Origin: Methylobacterium sp. UNC378MF
Lineage (GTDB): Bacteria > Pseudomonadota > Alphaproteobacteria > Rhizobiales > Beijerinckiaceae
Length of the DNA stretch: 64,000 nucleotides
Reading direction: 5' to 3'
Assembly (NCBI RefSeq): GCF_900103195.1
Contig: NZ_FMWU01000001.1
Location: 62,001-126,000 of the forward strand
The position numbers were made by a program, and so were the translations under genes. How positions within the stretch are numbered: the first letter of the stretch is position 1; each line of letters opens with the position of its first letter. Positions 7,407 to 15,698 of the stretch are shown piece after piece. Below the pieces are notes generated by a model that was given only the letters and a program-made list of their open reading frames with translations, ran no database searches and had not been told where the DNA came from.

Positions 7407-9008
7407 GTGAGAGACTTCTCCGCCCCCGGCCGCTCCCCGGTCTACGCCGCCAACGCTGCCGTCGCGACCTCGCACCCGCTCTCCACGCTCGCCGCCATCG
7501 AGGTTCTGCGCGGCGGCGGCAACGCCGTCGATGCCGGGATCGCGGCGGTGGCCGTGCAATGCGTGGTCGATCCGCTCATGACAGGCATCGGCGGCGATTG
7601 CTTCGCCCTCTATGCCCCCACGGGCGCGACGAAGCCCATCGCCCTCGACGGGTCAGGCCGGGCGCCGGCCGCCGCAACGCCCGACTGGTACGCCGAGCAC
7701 GGCGTTGCGATCACCCCGACCTCGCCCCACGCCGTCACGGTGCCAGGCGCGGTCGCGGCCTGGGAGCTGCTGGTGCGCGAGCACGGCACCCGGTCCCTCG
7801 GCGAGCTGCTCCAGCCGGCGATCCGCTACGCGGAGGACGGATTCGTGATCCAGCAGCGGGTCGGCTGGGACTGGCTGCGCGGCGCCGAGCGCGTGGCCGC
7901 GGATCCGCACGCCGCCGGGACCTACCTGCCCGGCGGACAGGCGCCGGCGATCGGCAGCGTCGTCCGTCTGCCGAAGCTCGCGGCGACGCTCCGGAAGATC
8001 GCCGAGGCAGGCGCGCGCGCCTTCTACACGGGCCCCGTCGCCGAGGACATGGTGAGCCGGCTGAACGCCCTCGGCGGCCTGCACACCCTGGACGACTTCG
8101 CCGCCGCCCGGCCCGACGTGGTCGTGCCGGTCTCGACCCGCTACCGCGACTACGACGTCTACGAGTGCCCGCCCGCCGGCCAGGGGCTGGCGGCGCTGAT
8201 GATGCTCAACGTGCTGTCGCACTACGATGTCGGCGCGCTGTCGGAGCTCGACCGGCTCCACCTCTTCGCCGAGGTGTGCAAGCAGGGCTACCATCACCGC
8301 GACGTGCTGTTCGGCGACGCGGCCCTCGCCAACGTGCCGGTCGAGCACCTGCTCTCCGACGCCTGGAAGGCCGCCGCCCACGGCGCGATCGACATGGGCC
8401 GGGCCCGCGAGCCGGAGATCTATCCCGAGATCGCCCGCGAAATGGCCGAGGGCCGCGCCCACAAGGACACGGTCTACCTCTGCGTGGTCGACCGGGACGG
8501 CAACGCGCTGTCACTGATCAACTCGATCTTCCAGGGATTCGGCTCGGGCATCCTGGCGCCGGAGAGCGGCGTGCTGCTGCACAATCGCGGCCTGTCCTTC
8601 CGCACGGAGGGCGGCCACCCGAACAGCGTCGGACCGGGCAAGCGGCCGATGCACACGATCATCCCCGGCATGCTGATGAAGGACGGGCAGGCGGTCGCGC
8701 CGTTCGGCGTCATGGGCGGCCACTATCAGGCCATGGGGCATGTCGAGCTGCTCTCCGGTCTCCTCGACCGGGGGCTCGACGTGCAGGAGGCGCTCGATGC
8801 CCCGCGCAGCTTCGCCTATGGCGGCAGCCTGGAGGTGGAGGGCGGGATCTCCGACGCCGTGATGGCGGGGCTGAAGGAACGCGGCCACCCGGCGATCCGC
8901 GCGCCGCTGCCGCTCGGCGGCGGGCAGGTCATCTGGATCGACCGCAAGTCCGGCACGTTGGCGGCCGGATCGGACCCGCGCAAGGATGGGGCCGCGCTGG
9001 GATATTGA
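7407..9008 (+). CDS. ggt: gamma-glutamyltransferase family protein
   Basis: A 533-residue Ntn-hydrolase of the gamma-glutamyltranspeptidase family. The N-terminus (AAVATSHPLSTLAAIEVLR, GGNAVDAGIAAVAVQCVVDP, MTGIGGDCFALY) is the large subunit. The autoprocessing threonine is in HKDTVYLCVVDRDGNALSL, followed by INSIFQGFGSGI. No signal peptide is seen, so the enzyme is probably cytoplasmic, unlike classical periplasmic GGT. It starts with GTG at 7407 with AGGA seven bases upstream. Placed behind a peptide-type ABC importer, it may cleave imported gamma-glutamyl compounds; acylase-like or transaminase-partner activities are also known in this family. Confidence 0.88.
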   Translation: MRDFSAPGRSPVYAANAAVATSHPLSTLAAIEVLRGGGNAVDAGIAAVAVQCVVDPLMTGIGGDCFALYAPTGATKPIALDGSGRAPAAATPDWYAEHGVAITPTSPHAVTVPGAVAAWELLVREHGTRSLGELLQPAIRYAEDGFVIQQRVGWDWLRGAERVAADPHAAGTYLPGGQAPAIGSVVRLPKLAATLRKIAEAGARAFYTGPVAEDMVSRLNALGGLHTLDDFAAARPDVVVPVSTRYRDYDVYECPPAGQGLAALMMLNVLSHYDVGALSELDRLHLFAEVCKQGYHHRDVLFGDAALANVPVEHLLSDAWKAAAHGAIDMGRAREPEIYPEIAREMAEGRAHKDTVYLCVVDRDGNALSLINSIFQGFGSGILAPESGVLLHNRGLSFRTEGGHPNSVGPGKRPMHTIIPGMLMKDGQAVAPFGVMGGHYQAMGHVELLSGLLDRGLDVQEALDAPRSFAYGGSLEVEGGISDAVMAGLKERGHPAIRAPLPLGGGQVIWIDRKSGTLAAGSDPRKDGAALGY

Positions 9009-9050
9009 GGGATATCGGTCCGGGGACGCGGGGGTCTATCCCACCGATAC

Positions 9051-9123
9051 CCTCATCCCGAGGTGCCCGCGTTAGCGGGCCTCGAAGGAGGCCTCCGCTG
9101 CGCTCCGGCACCTCAGGATGAGG
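9051..9123. repeat. intergenic palindrome with GAGGTGC arms
   Basis: The arms CCTCATCCCGAGGTGC (9051-9066) and GCACCTCAGGATGAGG (9108-9123) are reverse complements with one mismatch. They enclose a small hairpin GCCCGC-GTTA-GCGGGC (9065-9080) and CTCGAAGGAGGCC. This type of element is dispersed in genomes of Methylobacterium and other Rhizobiales (from memory). It lies in the convergent gap between ggt and prfB. A degenerate half copy is at 15528-15563. Confidence 0.75.
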
Positions 9124-9189
9124 TGTTCCGACTGGAGGTACCAAGACTCGAAACGACGATCTCCGGCAGGGTCACGCCCTGCCGGACGC

Positions 9190-10318
9190 TCAGTCGATAT
9201 CCTCGACCGCCTCGCTGCCGCCGTAGACCCGCTGGGCGAGCGAAGCCTCCATGAACGGGTCGAGGTCGCCGTCGAGCACCTCGTCCGGATCGGTGGACTG
9301 GGTGCCGGTGCGCAGGTCCTTCACCAGCTGGTACGGCTGCAGCACGTAGGACCGGATCTGGTGACCCCAGCCGATATCGGTCTTGGAGGCGGCCTCGGCG
9401 TTGGCCTTCTCTTCGCGCTTCTTCAACTCGGCCTCGTAGAGCCGGGCGCGCAGCATGTTCCAGGCGGTCGCCCGGTTCTTGTGCTGCGAGCGCTCCTGCT
9501 GGCACGCCACCACGATCCCGGTGGGATTGTGGGTGATGCGCACCGCCGAGTCGGTGGTGTTGACGTGCTGGCCGCCGGCGCCCGATGACCGGTAGGTGTC
9601 GATCCGGCAGTCGGATTCCTTGATCTCGATCTCGATCCGGTCGTCGATCACCGGGTAGACCCAGACGCTGGCGAAGCTGGTGTGCCGCCGGGCGCTGGAA
9701 TCGTAGGGCGAGATCCGCACCAGCCGGTGCACACCGGACTCGGTCTTGAGCCAGCCATAGGCGTTGTGGCCCTTGATCAGGAGCGTGGCGCCCTTGATTC
9801 CGGCCTCTTCGCCGTCGGTCATCTCGACGACCTCGACCTTGTACTTCCGGCGCTCGGCCCAGCGGGCATACATGCGCTGGAGCATGTTGGCCCAGTCCTG
9901 GCTCTCGGTGCCGCCGGCGCCGGCATGAACCTCGAGATAGGTGTCGAAACCGTCGGCCTCGCCGGACAGCAGAGTCTCGACCTGCCGGCTCGCGGCCTCC
10001 TTCTCGACGGCCAGGATCGCGGCCTCGCCCTCGCGGATGGAGGATTCGTCGCCCTCCATCTCGCCGAGTTCGATCAGCGTGGCGCCGTCCTCGAGGTCGC
10101 GCTCGAGCTTCTTGATCGCCGTGACGGCCTCGTCGAGCTGCTGGCGCTCGCGCATGACCTTCTGGGCGGCCTCGGCATCGTTCCAGAGGTCCGGGTTCTC
10201 GGAAGCGGCGTTCAGCTCCGCGAGGCGTTTATCGACTGTATCCCAGTCAAAGATGCCTCCTCAGCAGCCCTATAGACTGCTTGGCGGCATCCGAGGCTTG
10301 CTCGATCTCGGCGCGCAT
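9190..10318 (-). CDS. prfB: peptide chain release factor 2, with +1 programmed frameshift
   Basis: RF2 recognises UGA and UAA stop codons and triggers peptide release. The class I core is clear: [20 protein letters not shown] carries the universal GGQ, and the stop-recognition loop is [13 protein letters not shown] (SPY where E. coli has SPF). Translation starts at ATG 10318 ([19 protein letters not shown]), reaches CTT TGA C at 10252-10246, and must shift +1 to continue as [13 protein letters not shown]. Together the parts give about 375 residues, the normal RF2 length. Read without the shift, the long frame starts only at residue 55 (MRERQQLDE). The frameshift is the well-known RF2 autoregulation: low RF2 makes the ribosome pause at UGA and shift. 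Confidence 0.95.
10246..10261 (-). promoter_or_regulatory. prfB programmed +1 frameshift site
   Basis: On the minus strand the sequence is AGGAGGCATCTTTGAC: an internal Shine-Dalgarno-like AGGAGG three bases before the slippery CTT, then in-frame UGA with C as the next base. It matches the E. coli element (AGGGGGTATCTTTGAC) in spacing and in the weak UGA-C stop context. The internal Shine-Dalgarno is a perfect anti-16S match. Confidence 0.95.
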
Positions 10319-10515
10319 CTGGTTTTTCGGGAATTGGGGTGGGAAAGGCGTAAGGGCTCGTGGGCCGGGGTGATACCCCCCGGGGGCCGGGCTGTAAACG
10401 CTCCCGTGCCGCGTCGCCTGGCGCCTGTGCGGCGCCCGACCGCAGGGATGGTGCCGAGCCGGCGCCTGTCAGGCGCGTTGTCGGGCACGAGCGACACGGC
10501 CGAGGAGGCAAGCGG

Positions 10516-10854
10516 ATGGCGGACAACGATCACGCGGCGACGTGGACGGACTTCAACGAGGCCGTCAACATGACGCCGGCGGCGCTGAAGAAGCATCTCG
10601 ACAGCGAGGCGAGCCGGGCGGTCGGCCAGAAGAAGGACGGCGGCGAGTCGACCGGCCACGAGATGGGCCGGCGGATCCTGGCGATCAAGGATACGAAGAA
10701 GGCCGACCTGACGGATGACGACTACGCCGCCATGCGGAAGGTCGTGGGCTACGTCCATCGCCACCTCAAGCAGGGCGGCGAGGCCCGGAAGGACCCCGAC
10801 TCGCCGTGGCGGATGTCGCTGATGAACTGGGGCCACGATCCGCAGAAGGATTGA
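10516..10854 (+). CDS. DUF3140-like protein
   Basis: A 112-residue hydrophilic protein. It contains TWTDFNEAVNMTPAALKKHL, a lysine/glutamate-rich middle (VGQKKDGGESTGHEMGRRIL), and YVHRHLKQGGEARKDPDSPW, ending in WRMSLMNWGHDP. This pattern fits the DUF3140 family of small predicted DNA-associated proteins. No enzymatic motif is visible. The ATG at 10516 is chosen because GAGGAGGC ends seven bases before it; the frame is open further upstream but without a better start. It is transcribed divergently from prfB and is followed by a convergent gene. Confidence 0.7.
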   Translation: MADNDHAATWTDFNEAVNMTPAALKKHLDSEASRAVGQKKDGGESTGHEMGRRILAIKDTKKADLTDDDYAAMRKVVGYVHRHLKQGGEARKDPDSPWRMSLMNWGHDPQKD

Positions 10855-10875
10855 GACCCCGGGAGACCCGGCGGC

Positions 10876-11235
10876 TCAGTAGCGCGGCGGCACGATATAG
10901 GACGGGGCGATCACGTACTCCTTCGGCCGCTTGCGCGCGCCGAACCGCCCCTCGGTGATCTGGTCGTTGTAGTAGTCGAACCCGGTGTAGCCGAAGCCGC
11001 CGCCGTTCATCACCTCGGCCACCGGCACCGCGGGCTGGGCGAGATCGGGCCGGCCCGGCGGTACGACGACCTGGCAGCAGCCCTCGGTCTCCAGAACGGT
11101 CGGCCCGTTCGGGGCGGTGAACACGAAGGCGCGGGGCTGGTAGGGCGCCGGCGGGTAGGCGGCTTCGGAGGCCGAGGCGCCCTGCCCCGCCAGGAGGGCG
11201 AGGAATCCGGCGGCGATCAGGGTCTTGGTGCTCAC
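10876..11235 (-). CDS. hypothetical exported protein
   Basis: A 119-residue protein with a Sec signal peptide (STKTLIAAGFLALLAGQGASA, cleavage near residue 22). The mature part is rich in proline and tyrosine and has an adjacent cysteine pair (ETEGCCQVVVPPG), then GFGYTGFDYYNDQI and a basic C-terminus. No domain is recognised. GTG at 11235 is the start, with GGAG eight bases upstream. Likely periplasmic or cell-surface; function unknown. Confidence 0.55.
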   Translation of the reverse strand: MSTKTLIAAGFLALLAGQGASASEAAYPPAPYQPRAFVFTAPNGPTVLETEGCCQVVVPPGRPDLAQPAVPVAEVMNGGGFGYTGFDYYNDQITEGRFGARKRPKEYVIAPSYIVPPRY

Positions 11236-11349
11236 GCGATGCTCCGTCAGGGGGCCGGACGAGCCGGCATCTGGCCTACAGTCTAGCTGATCGCAGGCGG
11301 CTTGTCCGGCGCATCCGAATCGACCGGTTACCGAAACTCCCGGGCGGGA

Positions 11350-11562
11350 TCAGCCGCGCGCGCGCAGCACGACCTGCGGGCTCGCCGGAACGGGGCGGCA
11401 ATCCGTCATGAAGGCGTTGACCGGCAACGGCTTCGAGTCGCACGCGTACACGTCCGCCGGCCCCGGCGCGGGGATCGGATCCCGGGCGATGATCGGGTTC
11501 GGCGCGCAGGCCGAGGCCGCGGCGGCGAGCAGCAGGGCGGCGATCAGATTCAGGCGGCGCAT
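11350..11562 (-). CDS. small predicted lipoprotein
   Basis: A 70-residue protein starting MRRLNLIAALLLAAAASACA. The lipobox is AASAC, so lipidation at Cys19 is expected, leaving a mature chain of about 52 residues with two further cysteines (VYACDSKPLP, FMTDCRPVP) that could form a disulfide. The longer frame upstream (to 12231) overlaps the aminotransferase and is rejected. Function unknown; probably an envelope protein. Confidence 0.55.
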   Translation of the reverse strand: MRRLNLIAALLLAAAASACAPNPIIARDPIPAPGPADVYACDSKPLPVNAFMTDCRPVPASPQVVLRARG

Positions 11563-11634
11563 GCGACACTCGGGACGCGGGAAGACCCCCGCACCTGACC
11601 CTGGCCATCGGGCCCCGCCCTGACAAGCGCCGTC

Positions 11635-11673
11635 GCGGGGCGCCGACGCCTTTGACGGCGCCTGTCGCCCCGC
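11635..11673 (-). terminator. stem-loop downstream of alaC
   Basis: GCGGGGC (11635-11641) pairs with GCCCCGC (11667-11673), with an inner GGCGCC / GGCGCC pairing around a short loop. It lies 24 bases past the aminotransferase stop and would form in that mRNA. There is no T-run, so Rho-independent termination is uncertain. Confidence 0.4.
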
Positions 11674-11696
11674 GGCAACAATCTGCGCGGGCCCGG

Positions 11697-12926
11697 CTAG
11701 CCGGCCCGGGCCATCGGAACGACGTTGTGCAGCGTCTTGTCGGTGCCGTCGAAGAACCGGCGGATGTTGCGCGCCGCCTGCCGGATGCGCTGCTCGTTCT
11801 CCACGAGCGCGATGCGGACATACTCGTCGCCGAACTCGCCGAAGCCGATGCCGGGGGCGACCGCCACGTCGGACTTCTCCAGGAGCAGCTTGGAGAATTC
11901 GAGGCTGCCCAGCTCCCGGTAGCGCTCGGGGATCGGCACCCAGGCGAACATCGAGGAGGCGGGCGACGGGATGGTCCAGCCGGCCTTGCCGAACGATTCG
12001 ACCAGCGCGTCGCGGCGCTTCCTGTAGATGCTGCGCATCTCGTGGATGCAGTCGTCCGGCCCGTTGAGGGCGGCAGTCGCGGCGACCTGGATCGGCGTGA
12101 AGGCGCCGTAATCGAGGTAGGACTTCACCCGGGTGAGCGCCGCAAGCAGGCGCTCGTTGCCCACCGCGAAGCCCATCCGCCAGCCGGCCATCGAGTAGGT
12201 CTTCGACAGCGAGGTGAATTCTACCGTGCAATCGATGGCACCGGGCACCTGCAGCACCGACGGCGGCGGGTTGTCATCGAAATAGACCTCCGCGTAGGCG
12301 AGGTCCGACAGCAGGATCAGCTCGTGCTGCTTGGCGAAGGCCACGAGGTCCCGGTAGAAGTCGAGGCTCGCCACGTAGGCGGTCGGGTTCGACGGGTAAC
12401 ACACGACCAGCGCCACCGGCTTCGGGATCGAGTGGCGCATGGCCCGCTCGAGGGCGGGGAACATCGCCGGGGTCGGCTCGGCCGGCACCGAGCGGATGAC
12501 GCCGCCGGCCATCAGGAAGCCGAAGGCGTGGATCGGATAGCTCGGGTTCGGCACCAGCACGACGTCGCCCGGGGCGGTGATCGCCTGCGCCATGTTGGCG
12601 AACCCCTCTTTCGAGCCGAGGGTCGCCACGACCTGCGTGTCGGGGTTCAGTGTCACGCCGAAGCGGCGCTGGTAGTAGCCGGCCTGGGCCTTGCGGAGGC
12701 CGGCAATGCCCTTGGAGGCCGAGTAGCGATCCGTGCGCGGCCGCCCGGCCGTCTCGCACAGCTTGGCGATGACGTGCTTCGGAGCATCGAGATCCGGGTT
12801 GCCCATGCCGAGATCGATGATGTCGGCACCCTGCGCCCGGGCGGCGGCCTTGATCCGGTTGACCTGCTCGAAGACGTAGGGCGGCAGTCGCTTGATGCGG
12901 TGGAAGTCGGTCATGGGCGTGTCCAT
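11697..12926 (-). CDS. alaC: PLP-dependent aminotransferase, AlaC-like
   Basis: A 409-residue fold-type I aminotransferase (class I/II). Seen motifs: ADIIDLGMGNPDLDAP, YSASKGIAGLRKAQAGYYQ, CYPSNPTAYVA, and SLSKTYSMAGWRMGFAVGN, which contains the lysine that binds PLP. The closest recognised type is glutamate-pyruvate aminotransferase AlaC, which makes alanine from pyruvate; LL-diaminopimelate aminotransferases and methionine-pathway relatives look alike. The start is set at ATG 12926 (MDTPMTDFHRIKRLPP); ATG 12914 is possible, and 17 extra upstream codons are open but unlikely. Confidence 0.85.
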   Translation of the reverse strand: MDTPMTDFHRIKRLPPYVFEQVNRIKAAARAQGADIIDLGMGNPDLDAPKHVIAKLCETAGRPRTDRYSASKGIAGLRKAQAGYYQRRFGVTLNPDTQVVATLGSKEGFANMAQAITAPGDVVLVPNPSYPIHAFGFLMAGGVIRSVPAEPTPAMFPALERAMRHSIPKPVALVVCYPSNPTAYVASLDFYRDLVAFAKQHELILLSDLAYAEVYFDDNPPPSVLQVPGAIDCTVEFTSLSKTYSMAGWRMGFAVGNERLLAALTRVKSYLDYGAFTPIQVAATAALNGPDDCIHEMRSIYRKRRDALVESFGKAGWTIPSPASSMFAWVPIPERYRELGSLEFSKLLLEKSDVAVAPGIGFGEFGDEYVRIALVENEQRIRQAARNIRRFFDGTDKTLHNVVPMARAG

Positions 12927-13025
12927 CGGCGCGTCCCGGATCCGGCGTCTCTCGTCTGGGCCGGTCGGGCGAACCACTTGCTCTAGCAGAGTTGCGGGCC
13001 GTCGCCGACCCTGAAAAAGGACCGG

Positions 13026-13427
13026 CTATTGCGGCGCCGCCGGGGCCGGCTTGATTGTGGCGGCGGCGCCCCGCCCGGCGCTCGCGGCGGCCCGTCCACG
13101 GGCCTCGTTGCGGCCGCGGGCGCTCTCCAGCTCCGCCTCCAGCGCCTTCTGCCCGGTGACTGACTTGGCCCGCGCCGGCCGCTTCGGCGCGTCGACGCCC
13201 ACCGGCATGAAGTCGGGCTGCGCCTTGCTGCGCGAGTCCGTGACGAAATCCGGGGCCGCGACGACCCGCGGCCCGTAGCCTGCATCGGAGGCCAGCGAGC
13301 GGACGACGTCGCCCGAGCAGCCTCCGAGCGCGCCGACCAGCAGTCCCAGGCCGGCCGTGCAGGTCAGGCGAGACAACGGACCGGCGCGATGCGGACGGAT
13401 GGCGGGGTTCAAAATGGCACGATCCAT
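13026..13427 (-). CDS. hypothetical lipoprotein
   Basis: A 133-residue protein with a basic N-terminus, the hydrophobic segment CTAGLGLLVGALGGC and a lipobox LGGC near residue 37, then a hydrophilic, alanine- and arginine-rich tail ending in KPAPAAPQ. DFVTDSRSKAQPDFMPVGV is the most ordered stretch; KPARAKSV-like lipoproteins with this pattern occur in Methylobacterium, but no function is known to me. It is divergent from phaC with about 140 bases between the two starts. Confidence 0.5.
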   Translation of the reverse strand: MDRAILNPAIRPHRAGPLSRLTCTAGLGLLVGALGGCSGDVVRSLASDAGYGPRVVAAPDFVTDSRSKAQPDFMPVGVDAPKRPARAKSVTGQKALEAELESARGRNEARGRAAASAGRGAAATIKPAPAAPQ

Positions 13428-13568
13428 CGTCACATGCGTATGAAAAGATCGGCCGGATGTTTCGGCGACGTCCAGAGCCGGGCTGGCGAAAACTCTGGCT
13501 CGCTCGTTATTTTGTCGGAAACGAGGCCCGCGCCATCGGGTCAACAGATGAAGCACAGGGAGGCACGC

Positions 13569-15410
13569 TTGACGAGCCCGCAGGCGCCGGATCGGACCGC
13601 CCCTCCGAAGTCGGTCTCGAACGGCGCGATGCCGGACGGCACGGTCGCCCCGATGCCGGATTTCGAGGCCATTTCCCGCAATGCCGGACAGTTCGTCGAG
13701 GCGATGGGGCGTAACGTCGCCCGCCTCCTCGGGCCCGAGGGGCACGCGGGCGCGCCCGGCAGCGAGATGAACGAGGCGGCCAAGGTGCTCGGTCAGGTGG
13801 CCGAATCCTGGCTCGCCGACCCGAACCGCAGCGCCGAGGCCCAGGCCCGCCTGTCGCAGGCTTTCCTGTCGCTCTGGGGCTCAACCTACCTGCGCCTGCA
13901 GGGCCAGCCGGCTGAACCGGTGGCGCTGCCCGAGCCCCGGGACGCGCGCTTCGCCCATGCCGAGTGGTCGAGCAACCCGTATTTCGACTTCATCAAGCAG
14001 GCCTACCTGCTCGCCACACGCTGGGCCGAGAGCCTCGTGGACGAGGCCGAGGGGCTCGACGCGCATACGCGCCACAAGGCGCAGTTCTACCTGCGCCAGC
14101 TCACCAGCATGCTCTCGCCGTCGAACTTCCTGCCGACCAACCCGGAGCTGATCCGCCACACCCTGCAGGAGAACGGCGCCAACCTCGTCCGCGGATTGAA
14201 GATGTACGAGGAGGATCTGGCGGCCGGCGGCGGGCAGCTGCGCGTACGCCAGACCGACCCGAGCGGGTTCGAGGTTGGTCGCAACATGGCGGTCACCCCC
14301 GGCGAGGTGGTGTTCCGCAACGACCTGATCGAGCTGATCCAGTACGCGCCTACCACCGAGACCGTGCTGCGACGCCCGTTCCTGATGGTGCCGCCCTGGA
14401 TCAACAAGTTCTACATTCTCGACCTCAATCCGCAGAAGAGCTTCCTGAAATGGATGGTCGACCAGGGCCTGACGGTCTTTTGCATCTCGTGGGTGAATCC
14501 GGATTCCCGGCACGCCGACAAGGACTTCGAGTCCTACATGCGTGAGGGGATCGAGGCGGCCATCGACGCGATCGGGGTCGCCACCGGCGAGAACGAGGTC
14601 ACGGCGGCCGGCTACTGCGTCGGCGGCACACTGCTGGCCGTGACGCTCGCCATGCAGGCCGCCACCGGCAACCGGCGCATCAAGAGCGCGACGCTGCTGA
14701 CCACGCAGGTCGACTTCACCCACGCGGGCGACCTGAAGGTCTTCGCCGACGAGGAGCAGATCCGACAGGTCGAGGCACGCATGGCCGAGCATGGCTACCT
14801 GGAGGGCGCCCGGATGGCGAACGCCTTCAACATGCTCCGGCCGAACGATCTGATCTGGCCCTACGTCGTGAACAACTACATCAAGGGCAAGGCGCCTTCG
14901 GCCTTCGACCTGCTGTACTGGAATTCCGATGCCACCCGTATGCCGGCGGCCAATCATTCCTTCTACTTGCGCAATTGCTACCTCGACAACACGCTGGCGC
15001 AGGGGCGGATGGTACTCGGCAACGTTCGCCTGGACCTCAAGAAAGTGCAGGTCCCGATCTTCAACCTCGCCACCCGAGAGGACCACATCGCGCCCGCCCT
15101 CTCGGTCTTCGAGGGCTCGAAAGTGTTCGGCGGCAAGGTCGACTTCGTGCTCGCGGGCTCGGGCCACATCGCCGGCGTGATCAATCCGCCGTCCAAGCCG
15201 AAATACGGTTACTGGACCGGCGGCCCCGTGAAGGGAACCCTCGAGGAGTGGATCAGGGCCGCAGTCGAGACCAAGGGCTCGTGGTGGCCCTACTGGTTCC
15301 AGTGGATCGAGGCGCAGGCCCCGGAGCGGGTGCCCGCCCGTCAGCCGGGCGGCGATGCGCTGCAATCCCTGGGTCCGGCGCCCGGGACCTATGTGCGGAT
15401 GCGCGCCTGA
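13569..15410 (+). CDS. phaC: class I poly(3-hydroxyalkanoate) synthase
   Basis: A 613-residue PhaC that polymerises (R)-3-hydroxyacyl-CoA into PHA on granules. The lipase-like box is GYCVGG with the nucleophile at Cys350; the catalytic Asp is in REDHIAPALS (about 505) and the His in GSGHIAGVIN (about 533). The N-terminal PhaC domain (SSNPYFDFIKQAYLL, YLRQLTSMLSPSNFLPTNPE) and FLMVPPWINKFYILDL are typical. Two starts are possible: ATG at 13548 with a poor ribosome site, or TTG at 13569 preceded by AGGGAGG at the right distance; I prefer the TTG. Length fits class I enzymes. phaA, phaB and phasins are not in the window. Confidence 0.93.
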   Translation: MTSPQAPDRTAPPKSVSNGAMPDGTVAPMPDFEAISRNAGQFVEAMGRNVARLLGPEGHAGAPGSEMNEAAKVLGQVAESWLADPNRSAEAQARLSQAFLSLWGSTYLRLQGQPAEPVALPEPRDARFAHAEWSSNPYFDFIKQAYLLATRWAESLVDEAEGLDAHTRHKAQFYLRQLTSMLSPSNFLPTNPELIRHTLQENGANLVRGLKMYEEDLAAGGGQLRVRQTDPSGFEVGRNMAVTPGEVVFRNDLIELIQYAPTTETVLRRPFLMVPPWINKFYILDLNPQKSFLKWMVDQGLTVFCISWVNPDSRHADKDFESYMREGIEAAIDAIGVATGENEVTAAGYCVGGTLLAVTLAMQAATGNRRIKSATLLTTQVDFTHAGDLKVFADEEQIRQVEARMAEHGYLEGARMANAFNMLRPNDLIWPYVVNNYIKGKAPSAFDLLYWNSDATRMPAANHSFYLRNCYLDNTLAQGRMVLGNVRLDLKKVQVPIFNLATREDHIAPALSVFEGSKVFGGKVDFVLAGSGHIAGVINPPSKPKYGYWTGGPVKGTLEEWIRAAVETKGSWWPYWFQWIEAQAPERVPARQPGGDALQSLGPAPGTYVRMRA

Positions 15411-15527
15411 GCGTCGCGCCTTTCCGGTGGGCGTCGGGGGTGCCGACCGCACGAACCGGCGCAGGTCCGGCGGCTCCTCGGTACGGCCTCGGTTCCGTCC
15501 GACGCGGAACAATTCAATGGCGGCCGC

Positions 15528-15563
15528 GTCCTGAGGTCCTGCGCAGCAGCCTCGAAGGAGGCC
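15528..15563. repeat. degenerate copy of the 9051-9123 palindrome
   Basis: GTCCTGAGGTCCTGCGCAGC followed by CTCGAAGGAGGCC resembles one half of the palindrome at 9051-9123. The rest of the 290-base phaC to fadL gap (15411-15698) holds nothing else I can recognise. Confidence 0.5.
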
Positions 15564-15698
15564 ACCGGAAGGCAGTGCGACGCCGGAAAGTCTATTGCGA
15601 AGCCCAGCGACGCGGACGCCACGGGAGGGGCGCACGGCTTGGACTTTTCCCGTCGCGCCCGAACGGTGCGCGACGGGACTTCGGGCTTGGACAGGCCC

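Noticed and set aside
13881..15635. 584-codon open frame antisense to phaC
   Set aside because: It covers the complete PHA synthase with its catalytic residues; the reverse frame is Arg/His/Gly-rich and without motifs.
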